Below, in pieces: positions 35,186 through 44,247 of a stretch of DNA of 64,000 nucleotides. Under the pieces are notes generated by a model. The model saw only the letters and a program-made list of their open reading frames with translations. It was not told the origin of the DNA and searched no databases. A program made the position numbers and the translations under genes. Source of the stretch: an uncultured Bacteroidales bacterium. Lineage in GTDB: Bacteria > Bacteroidota > Bacteroidia > Bacteroidales > UBA932. The number at the start of each line of letters is the position of its first letter. Position 1 is the first letter of the stretch. The stretch spans positions 1 through 64,000 of the forward strand of contig CAMBRR010000002.1 of the NCBI GenBank assembly GCA_945870315.1, written 5' to 3'.

Positions 35186-37321
35186 TTAATTAAGCTTGTA
35201 GCTGAGGCTCTGAGAAACTCCGTTTACCGTTACCTTGAGGGATACTCCTTCTGGGTGGAAAGTTCCTGCTGTTTCAGCTGTATTGTCCGTGAATTCAGCC
35301 TGTACGCTCTGTGACTCGAAACTGCCGCTGTAAGGAAGAAGGACGCTGATCATACGCACAGCTTTCCCTGCCTTCTTGTCCACATTGAACCTGTACCACC
35401 ATCTCTGCACCTTCTTGTCAATCTCATTTGAGAAATATCCTGTGCCGCTTTCAAGGGAGAGGTTATCGGAAGTCTCTGAGAACGATTTGATCAAGAGATT
35501 GTTTTTGTCATCAAAAGTTGAATGGGCTCCGGCACAATTGCCTTCTAGAGCATCAATAACCGTATAGTTCTTGCCGCTCTCCTCGGCGGTTTTTCCGCCC
35601 CAAAGCTTGAAGTTGAGGTTGAGCTGGGTATCGGCACAGTCGCCATAAGCCTCATCAACAATCACATAATAGGTATTATCCACAAAGAAGATGGCCCTGC
35701 GGATTGTCAGGTCGCTGTATGAAGGGTTTTCTGTCACAAGAACCTCATATCCTGAAGTATTTTCTGCAAGCAGCATCTTTCCTTCCCTCTTCTCATAGCT
35801 CTTGCGGGCCTTGGTCAGCACATTATGCATTTCAGTAGAAGCATAGGTTCTTCTCTCGCCGCCGTCGTTATAGGTGTAGCATCCTGCATCCGGGAGGAAT
35901 CGCCTTCCATTGACATACAGTCCAACGGTGCCGTTATCACTCTGGTTGTGCCACTTGTTGTCAAGGTCATAATTGCTCTTGTGAACAAGCATAGTAGAGG
36001 TGGAAGTCCAGCCGTTACGCATCATATAATAGCCTGAAACAGGGTAAGTTACAAGAGTTGCAGTCGGTTTGGTTCCATAAAGTCCCTCAGTTGCGAGCCA
36101 CTTCATCTGCTCATCGTCCGGGAACATTTCAGAATATTTTCTGAGATTCTTCAGAAGAACACTCTTGGTCATCCTTGCAGAACGGGTATCATTGAAGTTA
36201 TCAGTAGAGTAGTCAGGATAGATTACGTCCTTGATGAATCCAGCAGCTTTCTTCAGGCATTCCGTATAATTGGAAGGAAGCTCTGATATTCTTCCGTTGA
36301 CCTGGGCTATCTTATATATTGAAATGAAATCTGAAACGACTCCCAGATGATAGCTGATGTCAAATTCGTTGTGAACTCCGTCTTCGTTGAACTGAGCTGT
36401 AAGCTGATCGGAAACAGCTTGAGCGCCTTCTTCGAACCATTCCGAAGATTTCTTGAACTCAGGCATAAGGAGGCCGGCAGTAACGATTGCCTGCTCCTGA
36501 GAGAGTCTGATGTTGCTTGTATAATCGTCAGTCAGATTCTTGCGGATGGACTCGATGTGGTCATAGGATGTTCTGAGTACATAAAAGAGGACCTCGGGTG
36601 TAAAGTTTTCAGAATGTATATAATAAGGTAGTACATTCTGAAGGTCGTTCATCCTGCAGCAAGGCTGGAGTCCAGACCACTCGACAGCGGAAGTTGTGCC
36701 ATCGGGAACAGGAAATGCAGTGTTGTATGATTTCCAGGCCTCTATCCAGGCAAGCACATACTTTTCATCTTTGGTAAATCCATAAGCCTTGGCCTGAGGG
36801 AGCATCCATTGAAGACGGTGCTTCTGGCTGAGAAACTCCTTCTCGCTTTCAAGACCGGCGGGAACCATATTCCAGTCGATTGCACCGTTCTCACCGGCAA
36901 AAGACCAATACTGCTCTTGCCCCGCTGGGACATCCGCAGCACTTTCAGTATAGACTGCAACCTTGAATCTCCAACCGCCTTCAGCAGTCGCCTGATTTGC
37001 GATATTCTGCTCTGAATCCGTTGCTGATGGGGAAAGCACATCCACATCCGGATTATAAACAGGTCTTGTACGCCAATACTCCAGCAGTGACTGGGCGGCA
37101 TTGAACAAGTCCTCGCTTTCGTAATAGGATTTTACTTTTTCCAAACCTGGATAATCCAGATTCAAGATTTCGAACACACTTTCATCCAGACCATCAACGG
37201 TTCCTATCTCTTCGGATGGTCTCAGATCAATATTCCCAATCTGTTTGTCGGAAAAATTATCCTTGCTGCACCCCGCAGCCACAATTACAATTGAAAGAAA
37301 TAAAGTTAGATACTGTTTCAT
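35186..37321 (-). CDS. PL12 heparinase III-like lyase, surface lipoprotein
   Basis: This 711-residue protein has a lipoprotein signal (SIVIVAAGCSKD) and so probably sits on the cell surface. It has an alpha-helical toroid N-terminal domain and a Hepar_II_III beta-sandwich C-terminal domain. Aligned by eye with the PL12 protein at 38.9 kb, the catalytic set is conserved: Asn in SNIRLSQEQ, Tyr in DISYHLG, His in NKWHNQSDNGT, and His in EMHNVL. PL12 lyases cleave poorly sulfated heparan sulfate by beta-elimination. It heads the operon with SGBP, SusC and SusD and is divergent from GH88. A surface endo-acting role is inferred by analogy with B. theta BT4662. Confidence 0.87.
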   Translation of the reverse strand: MKQYLTLFLSIVIVAAGCSKDNFSDKQIGNIDLRPSEEIGTVDGLDESVFEILNLDYPGLEKVKSYYESEDLFNAAQSLLEYWRTRPVYNPDVDVLSPSATDSEQNIANQATAEGGWRFKVAVYTESAADVPAGQEQYWSFAGENGAIDWNMVPAGLESEKEFLSQKHRLQWMLPQAKAYGFTKDEKYVLAWIEAWKSYNTAFPVPDGTTSAVEWSGLQPCCRMNDLQNVLPYYIHSENFTPEVLFYVLRTSYDHIESIRKNLTDDYTSNIRLSQEQAIVTAGLLMPEFKKSSEWFEEGAQAVSDQLTAQFNEDGVHNEFDISYHLGVVSDFISIYKIAQVNGRISELPSNYTECLKKAAGFIKDVIYPDYSTDNFNDTRSARMTKSVLLKNLRKYSEMFPDDEQMKWLATEGLYGTKPTATLVTYPVSGYYMMRNGWTSTSTMLVHKSNYDLDNKWHNQSDNGTVGLYVNGRRFLPDAGCYTYNDGGERRTYASTEMHNVLTKARKSYEKREGKMLLAENTSGYEVLVTENPSYSDLTIRRAIFFVDNTYYVIVDEAYGDCADTQLNLNFKLWGGKTAEESGKNYTVIDALEGNCAGAHSTFDDKNNLLIKSFSETSDNLSLESGTGYFSNEIDKKVQRWWYRFNVDKKAGKAVRMISVLLPYSGSFESQSVQAEFTDNTAETAGTFHPEGVSLKVTVNGVSQSLSYKLN

Positions 37322-37350
37322 CAGTTTCGTGTTTAGTGGTTTTTTACTGA

Positions 37351-37361
37351 TGCAAAATTAC
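37351..37361 (-). promoter_or_regulatory. Extended -7 element of the PL12-SGBP-SusC-SusD operon
   Basis: On the minus strand this reads GTAATTTTGCA and contains TAATTTTG (TAnnTTTG). The transcript would start near 37345, about 25 nt before the ATG. There is no TTTG at the -33 position, as expected for an activator-dependent promoter. Confidence 0.6.
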
Positions 37362-37388
37362 ATCATCAATCCCGCTAAGGCTTTATGC

Positions 37389-37404
37389 TTTGTGCAGGCT
37401 TATT
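37389..37404 (-). promoter_or_regulatory. Candidate HTCS operator, susCD side
   Basis: On the minus strand this reads AATAAGCCTGCACAAA. The CACAAA half ends 29 bp upstream of the -7 box. It matches the site at 37528-37543 on the other side in both half-sites and in spacing. The binding protein is inferred to be the HTCS at 24067. Confidence 0.45.
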
Positions 37405-37527
37405 ATACATTGTTATCAACGATTTAAATTATGTTGAAAATTATATCAAATTTCTCCAAAAGGGACCACAAGCTGCATAAAACTGATAAAAATTTAGACA
37501 AAAATAAAACAATATACACAGCAAGCG

Positions 37528-37543
37528 AATAAGTTTCCACAAA
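37528..37543 (+). promoter_or_regulatory. Candidate HTCS operator, GH88 side
   Basis: AATAAGTTTCCACAAA lies 28 bp upstream of the -7 box TAATTTTG. Its half-sites AATAAG and CACAAA with a 4-bp spacer are identical to those on the susCD side. Confidence 0.45.
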
Positions 37544-37570
37544 CAAAAACAGAGACGATGCAAATGTCAA

Positions 37571-37581
37571 GTAATTTTGCA
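37571..37581 (+). promoter_or_regulatory. Extended -7 element of the GH88 operon
   Basis: GTAATTTTGCA contains TAATTTTG (37572-37579). The transcript would start near 37585, giving a leader of about 43 nt before the ATG at 37628. No TTTG is present 19-21 bp upstream. Confidence 0.6.
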
Positions 37582-37627
37582 TTATCAAAAAATGCCACAT
37601 AATTCGAACAAATAAACATAACAGAAT

Positions 37628-38914
37628 ATGAAATTCACTAAACTGATTACCGCTATCTGCACCTTGGGTGCAACGTTCGCAGGAGTATCCTGCCAGAGTC
37701 AACAGGAAGATTACGGATGGTTGAAAAACGGGATTGACACCTCGGTCAGCCAGCTTCTTTCAACATCTAAGGAAATTGAAGGAACAGGAAAGATGCCTCG
37801 TTCAATATGGGTTGGTTATGACCTTGATTTCCTTGGATGGCAGCTTGACATAGATCCAATGACCATCAAAGACTCACTTAGGGCACAGCCTTCAGCAGAC
37901 AGACTAGGCCACAGACGTCTGTGCGACATCTATGATTGGACAAGCGGATTCTTTCCTGGTTCCCTTTGGTATGCATATGAACTCACCGGAAACTCAGAAT
38001 TACAAACAGAAGCGTCCAAATTCACCAATCTTCTGAATCCAATCAGATATTATAAAGGGACGCACGACCTTGGCTTTATGATGAATTGCAGCTATGGCAA
38101 TGCATTGAGACTCAGCCCCAATGACACGATTCCGGCAGTACTGACAGAGACGGCTGACAATCTTTGCTCCCGTTTTGACGAGGGAATCGGAGCAATCCGT
38201 TCCTGGGACTTCGGTACTTGGAACTTCCCTGTCATCATCGACAATATGATGAACCTTGACCTGCTTTTTGAAGCAGCAAAGCTCACCGGTGACAGCAAAT
38301 ATCTGGAGGTAGCAAAACGTCACGCAGACAAGACAATGTCCTGCCATTTCCGTCCTGACAGAACCAGCTGGCATGTCGTGAGCTACAACAACGATGGCAC
38401 CGTCGAATGCCGCCAGACCTTCCAAGGAAAGAATGACGACTCAGCCTGGGCACGCGGACAGGCTTGGGGTGTTTACGGTTACACGGCCTGCTATCGTCAG
38501 TTCAAGGACGAAAAATATCTTGATTTCGCCTGCTCGATTGCGGATATGATAATGTCAAAAGTTACTACCGAAGATGCTATTCCTTATTGGGACTATGATG
38601 CTCCCGCAGATGAGCGCACTCCTCGTGATGCTTCTGCCGCTGCCGTCACAGCATCTGCACTTTTCGAATTGAGCACCTTTGCAAAAGATGGACAAAAGTA
38701 TTTTGATTACGCCGAGAAGATTCTCAAGAGTCTCTCTTCTTCTGATTATCTTGCTGAACCGGGAACCAACGAAGGATTCATCCTCAAACACTCTGTAGGT
38801 TCCCTTCATCACGGTTCCGAAATCGATGTTCCGCTGAACTATGCCGACTATTACTATCTTGAGGCAATTCAGCGGTATATGAATCTTAAGAACTTGAAAT
38901 ACAACAAATTATAA
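37628..38914 (+). CDS. GH88 unsaturated glucuronyl hydrolase
   Basis: This 428-residue enzyme has a lipoprotein-type signal (TFAGVSCQS), so it is periplasmic or membrane-tethered. It has the alpha6/alpha6-barrel motifs of GH88: YDWTSGFFPGSLWYAYELTG (about residue 100), HDLGFMM and NFPVIIDNMMNLDLLFEA with the catalytic Asp pair, then ARGQAWGVYGY and DASAAAVTASALFEL. GH88 removes the 4,5-unsaturated uronic acid that lyases leave at the non-reducing end. It heads the plus-strand operon and completes the chain after PL12 and PL21. Confidence 0.92.
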   Translation: MKFTKLITAICTLGATFAGVSCQSQQEDYGWLKNGIDTSVSQLLSTSKEIEGTGKMPRSIWVGYDLDFLGWQLDIDPMTIKDSLRAQPSADRLGHRRLCDIYDWTSGFFPGSLWYAYELTGNSELQTEASKFTNLLNPIRYYKGTHDLGFMMNCSYGNALRLSPNDTIPAVLTETADNLCSRFDEGIGAIRSWDFGTWNFPVIIDNMMNLDLLFEAAKLTGDSKYLEVAKRHADKTMSCHFRPDRTSWHVVSYNNDGTVECRQTFQGKNDDSAWARGQAWGVYGYTACYRQFKDEKYLDFACSIADMIMSKVTTEDAIPYWDYDAPADERTPRDASAAAVTASALFELSTFAKDGQKYFDYAEKILKSLSSSDYLAEPGTNEGFILKHSVGSLHHGSEIDVPLNYADYYYLEAIQRYMNLKNLKYNKL

Positions 38915-38925
38915 AAAGTAGCATA

Positions 38926-40932
38926 ATGAAAAGGATATATTTGGTCCTGGCGGCAGCCCTCACATTTGCTTCAGCCGTCAATGGCCAGGAACTCAAAAGC
39001 GAAGCATTTGACCTGCTTAATCTGGACAGAAAGGGTCTTGAACAGGTAAAAATAGCCCACCAAAGCGGCGACGATCAGGCAGCTGCAGCAGCCTTGCTTG
39101 AATATTACAGAAACAGAAAAGACATCAGCACGCCTGAAATCCAGAATGTCGCAAAGGTAAAAATCAACAAGGAGCAACAGAAATGGGCCGATGAAGCCCT
39201 CGAACACAAGTTCTTCTCTCACAAGGGCTACCAGCCGTCATATTTTTATGGTGATGACATCGACTGGAAATATTGGCCTGTACAGGACAATGAACTCCGC
39301 TGGCAACTACACCGTCACAAATGGTTTATGCCTATGGGTCTAGCCTATCGCACAAGCGGTGACGAGAAATATGCGATTGAATGGACCAAACAATATATTG
39401 ATTGGATTCGCAAAAACCCTTATGTCAAAATAAGCAAGGCAGAATATGAGATAACGGAAGACTCTCAACTGAAAGCCGATGCAGAAAACGCGCGTTATGC
39501 CTGGAGACCGCTTGAGGTAAGCCACAGGCTTCAGGACCAGTGCCTCCAGTTCCAACTCTTCATTGACTCCCCTGCCTTTACACCTGAATTCCTCACAGAA
39601 TTTCTGGTAAATTACCACAGGCACGCAGACCATATCATCAACAACTACTCCAAACAAGGCAACCACCTGCTGTTTGAAGCTCAGAGGATGCTTTACGCTG
39701 GCTCATTCTTCCCTGAATTCAAGGAAGCTGAGACCTGGAGACAGAGCGGAGTGAAGGTGCTCAATGAAGAAATTGAGAAACAGGTGCTTCCTGACGGCGG
39801 CCAGTACGAACTCTGCCCTCACTACCACCTTGCAGCCATAGAAATCTTCTACAAGGCCCTCCAGATTGCTGACCTGAACCATTTCAGAAACGAGTTTCCT
39901 CAGAGCTACCTTGACAAAGTCGAGGATATGATAATGTTCTATATCAATATAATGTATCCGGATTACACCAATCCTTGCTTCAGCGATGCAAAAATCACCA
40001 AAAAGAACACGATGATCGGACATTTCAAGAAATGGACAAAGGTATTCCCTGATAATCAGGTCATCAAGTATTTTGCAACGGAAGGTGCTGAGGGTCAGCT
40101 TCCTGACTATCTGTCCAAAGGATTCAAGGATACGGGCTATTTCGTATTCCGCAACGGCTGGGGCAGCGATGCTCTCCAGATGGTTGTAAAGGCTGGTCCT
40201 GCGGGTGAATGGCACGCTCAGCCGGACTTCGGAACCTTCGAGATGTGGTACAATGGGAAATGTCTCTTCCAAGATTCAGGTTCATATGTGTATGAAGGCA
40301 AAGATCCTGAGATTATGGAATGGAGGAAATGGTTCCGGGCAACAGCTCACCACAATACCCTCGTGATGAACAATGAGGACGTGGATAAAGTTGCATCAGA
40401 GACTCTTCTCTGGAAGGAGGACGGAGACGTGCAGATTCTTGTCACCGAGCACCCAAGCTACAAGAACCTCACCCACAGACGTTCCATCTTCTTTGTTGAC
40501 AATTCCTACTTTGTGATCGTTGATGAGGCTGTCGGAAGCAAGAAAGGTTGGGTTAACCTCCATTACCAGATGCCACGCGGAGAAGTGCCTAACAGCCGCG
40601 AGGACATGCATTTCGAGTCAAATTTTGAAGGAGGAAGCAATTTCTATCTCCAGTGTTTCTGCGAAGACATGTCCAAAATGACAATGACCAAGAACAAAGG
40701 CTGGCAATCAAGCGATTATATGAAGAAAGTACAAAGGATTGATGCCAGCTTCTCGCAAAAGAAGGACAGCAACAATCCAGTCCGCTTCATAACTGTCATT
40801 GTTCCGAAAGAGGAACCGGGAAGTATGAATGTGACTGCGAAATTCACCGACGGGGGCTACTCCCTCAGCGGACTTTCAGTTCAGGTAAAGGTTGGAAAGA
40901 ACAAGAAGAAGACTCTGTCATACAAGTTATAA
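38926..40932 (+). CDS. PL12 heparinase III-like lyase, periplasmic
   Basis: This 668-residue lyase has a Sec signal without lipobox Cys (ALTFASAVNGQ), so it is probably periplasmic. The N-terminal toroid (about 20-380) and Hepar_II_III domain (about 390-640) match PL12. The likely catalytic residues are Asn246 (GNHLLFE), Tyr300 (CPHYHLA), His430 (GEWHAQPDFGT) and His475 (AHHNTLV), with spacing like Pedobacter heparinus heparinase III. It acts on weakly sulfated heparan sulfate oligosaccharides. It follows GH88 by 11 bp and precedes a sulfatase by 6 bp. Confidence 0.92.
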   Translation: MKRIYLVLAAALTFASAVNGQELKSEAFDLLNLDRKGLEQVKIAHQSGDDQAAAAALLEYYRNRKDISTPEIQNVAKVKINKEQQKWADEALEHKFFSHKGYQPSYFYGDDIDWKYWPVQDNELRWQLHRHKWFMPMGLAYRTSGDEKYAIEWTKQYIDWIRKNPYVKISKAEYEITEDSQLKADAENARYAWRPLEVSHRLQDQCLQFQLFIDSPAFTPEFLTEFLVNYHRHADHIINNYSKQGNHLLFEAQRMLYAGSFFPEFKEAETWRQSGVKVLNEEIEKQVLPDGGQYELCPHYHLAAIEIFYKALQIADLNHFRNEFPQSYLDKVEDMIMFYINIMYPDYTNPCFSDAKITKKNTMIGHFKKWTKVFPDNQVIKYFATEGAEGQLPDYLSKGFKDTGYFVFRNGWGSDALQMVVKAGPAGEWHAQPDFGTFEMWYNGKCLFQDSGSYVYEGKDPEIMEWRKWFRATAHHNTLVMNNEDVDKVASETLLWKEDGDVQILVTEHPSYKNLTHRRSIFFVDNSYFVIVDEAVGSKKGWVNLHYQMPRGEVPNSREDMHFESNFEGGSNFYLQCFCEDMSKMTMTKNKGWQSSDYMKKVQRIDASFSQKKDSNNPVRFITVIVPKEEPGSMNVTAKFTDGGYSLSGLSVQVKVGKNKKKTLSYKL

Positions 40933-40938
40933 TAAACT

Positions 40939-42567
40939 ATGAATCATATACTTCCAAACAAATTAAAAGCCCTGTATGCTCTTCCTCTGGCTGCAGCTGT
41001 ACTTCCCTCCTGCAGCCAAGGCGGGGAGAGTGAGCAGCAGCGTCCGAACATCATATTTATAATGACGGACGACCACACAACCCAGGCAATGTCCTGTTAC
41101 GGGGGAAATCTTCTCCAGACTCCGAATATGGACAGGATTGCGAACGAGGGCATCAGGATGGACAACTGTTACGCTACCAATGCCCTGTCAGGGCCGTCAC
41201 GAGCCTGCATTCTAACAGGTAAATTCGGACACGTCAACGGATTTACCGACAATGCCTGCCGTTTTGATTCCACCCAGGTTACATTCCCGAAACTGCTTCA
41301 GGCAGAAGGCTACAGAACGGGAATAGTCGGCAAATGGCACTTGATTTCAGAGCCACAGGGATTCGATTTCTGGAGTATACTCACCGGGCAGGAAGAGCAG
41401 GGTGACTATTATAATCCGGATTTCAATGAAAACGGGGTTGCCATCCAGGAAAAGGGATATGCCACCGACATCATCACAGACAAGGCTCTGTCCTTCATAG
41501 ATGAGGCGACATCCGAGGGCAAGCCATACTGCCTGATGTTCCATCACAAGGCTCCTCACCGCAACTGGATGCCGTCACCTGAGAATCTCGGCATTTTCAA
41601 CGACAGAGTCTTTCCGGAGCCTGAAAATCTCTTCGATGACTATTCTTCGAGGACTCAGGCAGCCAGCAGTCAGGATATGTCAATAGCCTCAACTCTCAAG
41701 GAGGATTGGGACTTGAAGGTTCTCACTCGTGAGGAGATTCTCGCCGGCGGAAACAGGCTGCTTGGGGTATATTCCCGTATGCCTGAGGAGGTTCAGCACA
41801 AATGGGACAGCGTCTATGCTCCGAGGATTGCCGAGTACCGCAGCGGAAAGCTGAAGGGAAAGGAACTGGTTAGCTGGAAATACCAGCAGTATATGAGAGA
41901 CTACCTTGCTACCGTACTGAGCGTTGACCAAAGCATAGGAAGGCTGCTTGAGCATCTGGAAAAGAACGGGACTCTTGACAATACCATCATCGTCTATACC
42001 TCCGATCAGGGATTCTTCCTCGGGGAGCACGGATGGTTCGACAAGAGGTTCATGTACGAGGAGTGCCAGCGTATGCCTCTGATTATCAGATATCCAAAGG
42101 CCATAAGACCAGGCTCTACGAGCAACGCAATCTGTATGAATGTGGACTTTGCACCTACTTTCCTTGATTTTGCCGGAGTTGACATTCCTGAAGATATGCA
42201 GGGCAGGTCGCTTAAGGAGGTGCTGGAAAACGAAGGAAAAACTCCGGAAGATTGGAGAAAGGCCGCTTATTACCATTATTATGAATACCCGGCAGAGCAT
42301 TCCGTTAAGCGCCACTACGGCATCCGCACTGCCGACTTCAAGCTCATCCATTTCTACAACGACATCGACAGCTGGGAGATGTATGATGAGAAGGCGGATC
42401 CTCGTGAGATGAACAATATATATGATGATCCGGCATATTCTGCTCAGAGAGAAAGACTTACAGCTCTGCTAAGGCAGATTCAGCAGGAATATGGCGACAC
42501 TGACCCGGACGAAAGGGAACGCGTTCTTTTCCACGGCGACAGGCGCTTTATAGGCCGCTCGAAATGA
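40939..42567 (+). CDS. S1-family sulfatase, probably GlcNAc-6-O-sulfatase (S1_11-like)
   Basis: This 542-residue arylsulfatase-type enzyme has a lipobox-like signal (AAAVLPSCSQ). The metal-binding start is NIIFIMTDDHTTQAMSCYGG, and the formylglycine site is Ser-type (NALSGPSRACILTG, Ser84). Conserved GKWHLISEPQGFD, HHKAPHRNWMP and YTSDQGFFLGEHGWFDKR follow. These last segments resemble subfamily S1_11 and the 6-O-sulfatase of the B. theta heparin PUL as I recall it. Being Ser-type, it needs an anSME maturase, which is not in this window. It acts on lyase products in the periplasm. Confidence 0.85.
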   Translation: MNHILPNKLKALYALPLAAAVLPSCSQGGESEQQRPNIIFIMTDDHTTQAMSCYGGNLLQTPNMDRIANEGIRMDNCYATNALSGPSRACILTGKFGHVNGFTDNACRFDSTQVTFPKLLQAEGYRTGIVGKWHLISEPQGFDFWSILTGQEEQGDYYNPDFNENGVAIQEKGYATDIITDKALSFIDEATSEGKPYCLMFHHKAPHRNWMPSPENLGIFNDRVFPEPENLFDDYSSRTQAASSQDMSIASTLKEDWDLKVLTREEILAGGNRLLGVYSRMPEEVQHKWDSVYAPRIAEYRSGKLKGKELVSWKYQQYMRDYLATVLSVDQSIGRLLEHLEKNGTLDNTIIVYTSDQGFFLGEHGWFDKRFMYEECQRMPLIIRYPKAIRPGSTSNAICMNVDFAPTFLDFAGVDIPEDMQGRSLKEVLENEGKTPEDWRKAAYYHYYEYPAEHSVKRHYGIRTADFKLIHFYNDIDSWEMYDEKADPREMNNIYDDPAYSAQRERLTALLRQIQQEYGDTDPDERERVLFHGDRRFIGRSK

Positions 42568-42607
42568 CATCAGGGACAAAACATGTAAACAACTAATTAC
42601 CAATAGA

Positions 42608-44233
42608 ATGGATAGAAGAAATTTCATTAAAGCCACAGGCTGGTCAATGGTAGGACTAGCAGCCACCGGCAGCCTGCTCGGAGCCTGCACACCAGGATCA
42701 AAGAAAGCAAAAATGATAGTGCCAACCCCGGATTCACGCAAAATGTACTGGGGAGACCTGCACAACCACTGTAACATCACATACGGGCACGGAGATATGA
42801 GGGATGCCTTCGAAGCGGCCAAAGAGCAACTGGACTTCGTGAGCGTCACACCTCACGCGATGTGGCCTGACATCAACCTGCTGAACAAGGAGCCTAGGCT
42901 CAAATGGGTAATCGGCTACCACACCGATGCCTTCGGAAGACTCCGCAGGGGCGGATATGAGAAATATTCAGCCATGACCAAGGAGTACAACAAGGAAGGA
43001 GAATTCCTTACATTCATCGGATATGAGGCCCACAGCATGATTTACGGTGACCACGTGGCACTCCACAAGGACCTCGATGCACCGCTGGTAAACTGCTCAT
43101 CCATAGAGAATTGGAAAGAGAAGTTCAAAGGTCAGGATGTTTTTGTCACACCTCACCACATGGGCTATCAGGAAGGCTACAGGGGATATAATTGGAAATA
43201 TTTCACCGAAGGTGACCAGACTCCGTTCGTGGAAATGTATTCCCGCCACGGTCTTGCCGAAGGGGATATGGGAGATTATCCGTACCTTCACGACATGGGA
43301 CCTCGCCAGTGGGAAGGAACCATCCAATATGGTCTGCTTCAGGGACATAAGTTCGGTATTATGGGTTCAACAGACCAGCATTCCGGCTATCCTGGAAGCT
43401 ACGGTGACGGTCGCGTGGGCGTTCTTGCCGACAGTCTTACAAGGGATGAAATATGGAACGGCCTGAAAAGTCGCAACGTGTGCTGCGCAACCGGTGACAA
43501 GATTGTCGTGGACTTCCGTATCGGTGATGCCGTGATGGGAGATGTCATCAAGGCAGATAAGAGGAAAATCTATGTCAATGTGCAGGGACAGAGCTGCATA
43601 GACTATGTGGACATTGTCAAGAACGGCCAGATTATCGCCCGTCTGAACGGTCCTCTCATCCCGCAGATGCCGACAGGTGATATGGTCCGCTGCAAAATCA
43701 AGATGGAATATGGATGGAATCGTGAAGAAAATTACGTATCTTGGAACGGCAAAGTGAGTGTTAGCAAGGGACGCATCCTCAGCGTTACTCCTTGTTTCCG
43801 CGGAGCAGCCTTCACATCACCACAGGAGGGCGAGACTGAGTTCCATACTCACGTAAACAGAATACGTTCAGTTTCAGACACTTCCACAGAACTGGAGCTC
43901 TATACGTCGAAGAACCCTAACACCACTACTCCTGCAACCCAGGCGGTGATTCTGGACGTTGAGATGCCTCTTGACGGAGTCATCACATCGGATTTCAACG
44001 GTAAGGCCTTCAGTCACTCCCTGGCAGAACTGCTGGAAGGCTCACGCACACATTTCATGCGCGGCTGGCTCAGCGAGGCTGTACTTTTCAACAGGGCAAT
44101 GCCGGAGAGTTGCTTCACGGTTGAGCACTATATGGAAGATTCGCAAAAGGAGAAAGACACTGACTGGTACTATGTTCGCGTACGCCAGAGAGACGGTCAG
44201 TGGTTATGGACATCACCGATTTGGGTTGAATAG
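42608..44233 (+). CDS. Tat-exported PHP-fold (DUF3604) lipoprotein
   Basis: This 541-residue protein begins with a twin-arginine signal (DRRNFIK) followed by a lipobox (SLLGAC, Cys27), so it is exported folded and lipidated. The body is a PHP/TIM-barrel metal hydrolase of the DUF3604 type, with WGDLHNHCN (His52, His54), VTPH (His83), GYEAHS, TPHHMGY and GSTDQHSG as likely metal ligands. PHP proteins usually hydrolyse phosphoesters, but DUF3604 has no firm substrate. The C-terminal 200 residues form a beta-rich domain. It lies between a heparan 6-sulfatase-like gene and heparinase II in the same operon, so it probably acts on the same glycan; the reaction is not known. Confidence 0.75.
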   Translation: MDRRNFIKATGWSMVGLAATGSLLGACTPGSKKAKMIVPTPDSRKMYWGDLHNHCNITYGHGDMRDAFEAAKEQLDFVSVTPHAMWPDINLLNKEPRLKWVIGYHTDAFGRLRRGGYEKYSAMTKEYNKEGEFLTFIGYEAHSMIYGDHVALHKDLDAPLVNCSSIENWKEKFKGQDVFVTPHHMGYQEGYRGYNWKYFTEGDQTPFVEMYSRHGLAEGDMGDYPYLHDMGPRQWEGTIQYGLLQGHKFGIMGSTDQHSGYPGSYGDGRVGVLADSLTRDEIWNGLKSRNVCCATGDKIVVDFRIGDAVMGDVIKADKRKIYVNVQGQSCIDYVDIVKNGQIIARLNGPLIPQMPTGDMVRCKIKMEYGWNREENYVSWNGKVSVSKGRILSVTPCFRGAAFTSPQEGETEFHTHVNRIRSVSDTSTELELYTSKNPNTTTPATQAVILDVEMPLDGVITSDFNGKAFSHSLAELLEGSRTHFMRGWLSEAVLFNRAMPESCFTVEHYMEDSQKEKDTDWYYVRVRQRDGQWLWTSPIWVE

Positions 44234-44247
44234 ATTTTTTGAACACT

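Larger units (their letters stand above)
37322..37627. promoter_or_regulatory. Divergent PUL promoter region (306 bp)
   Basis: The AT-rich gap between the divergent PL12 and GH88 genes holds two -7 elements in opposite orientation, each the same 11-bp sequence GTAATTTTGCA, and neither has a TTTG at -33. Upstream of each lies AATAAG-N4-CACAAA at 28-29 bp. These sites are listed separately. The central stretch (about 37405-37527) shows no further clear motif. No small gene was found in it. Confidence 0.65.
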
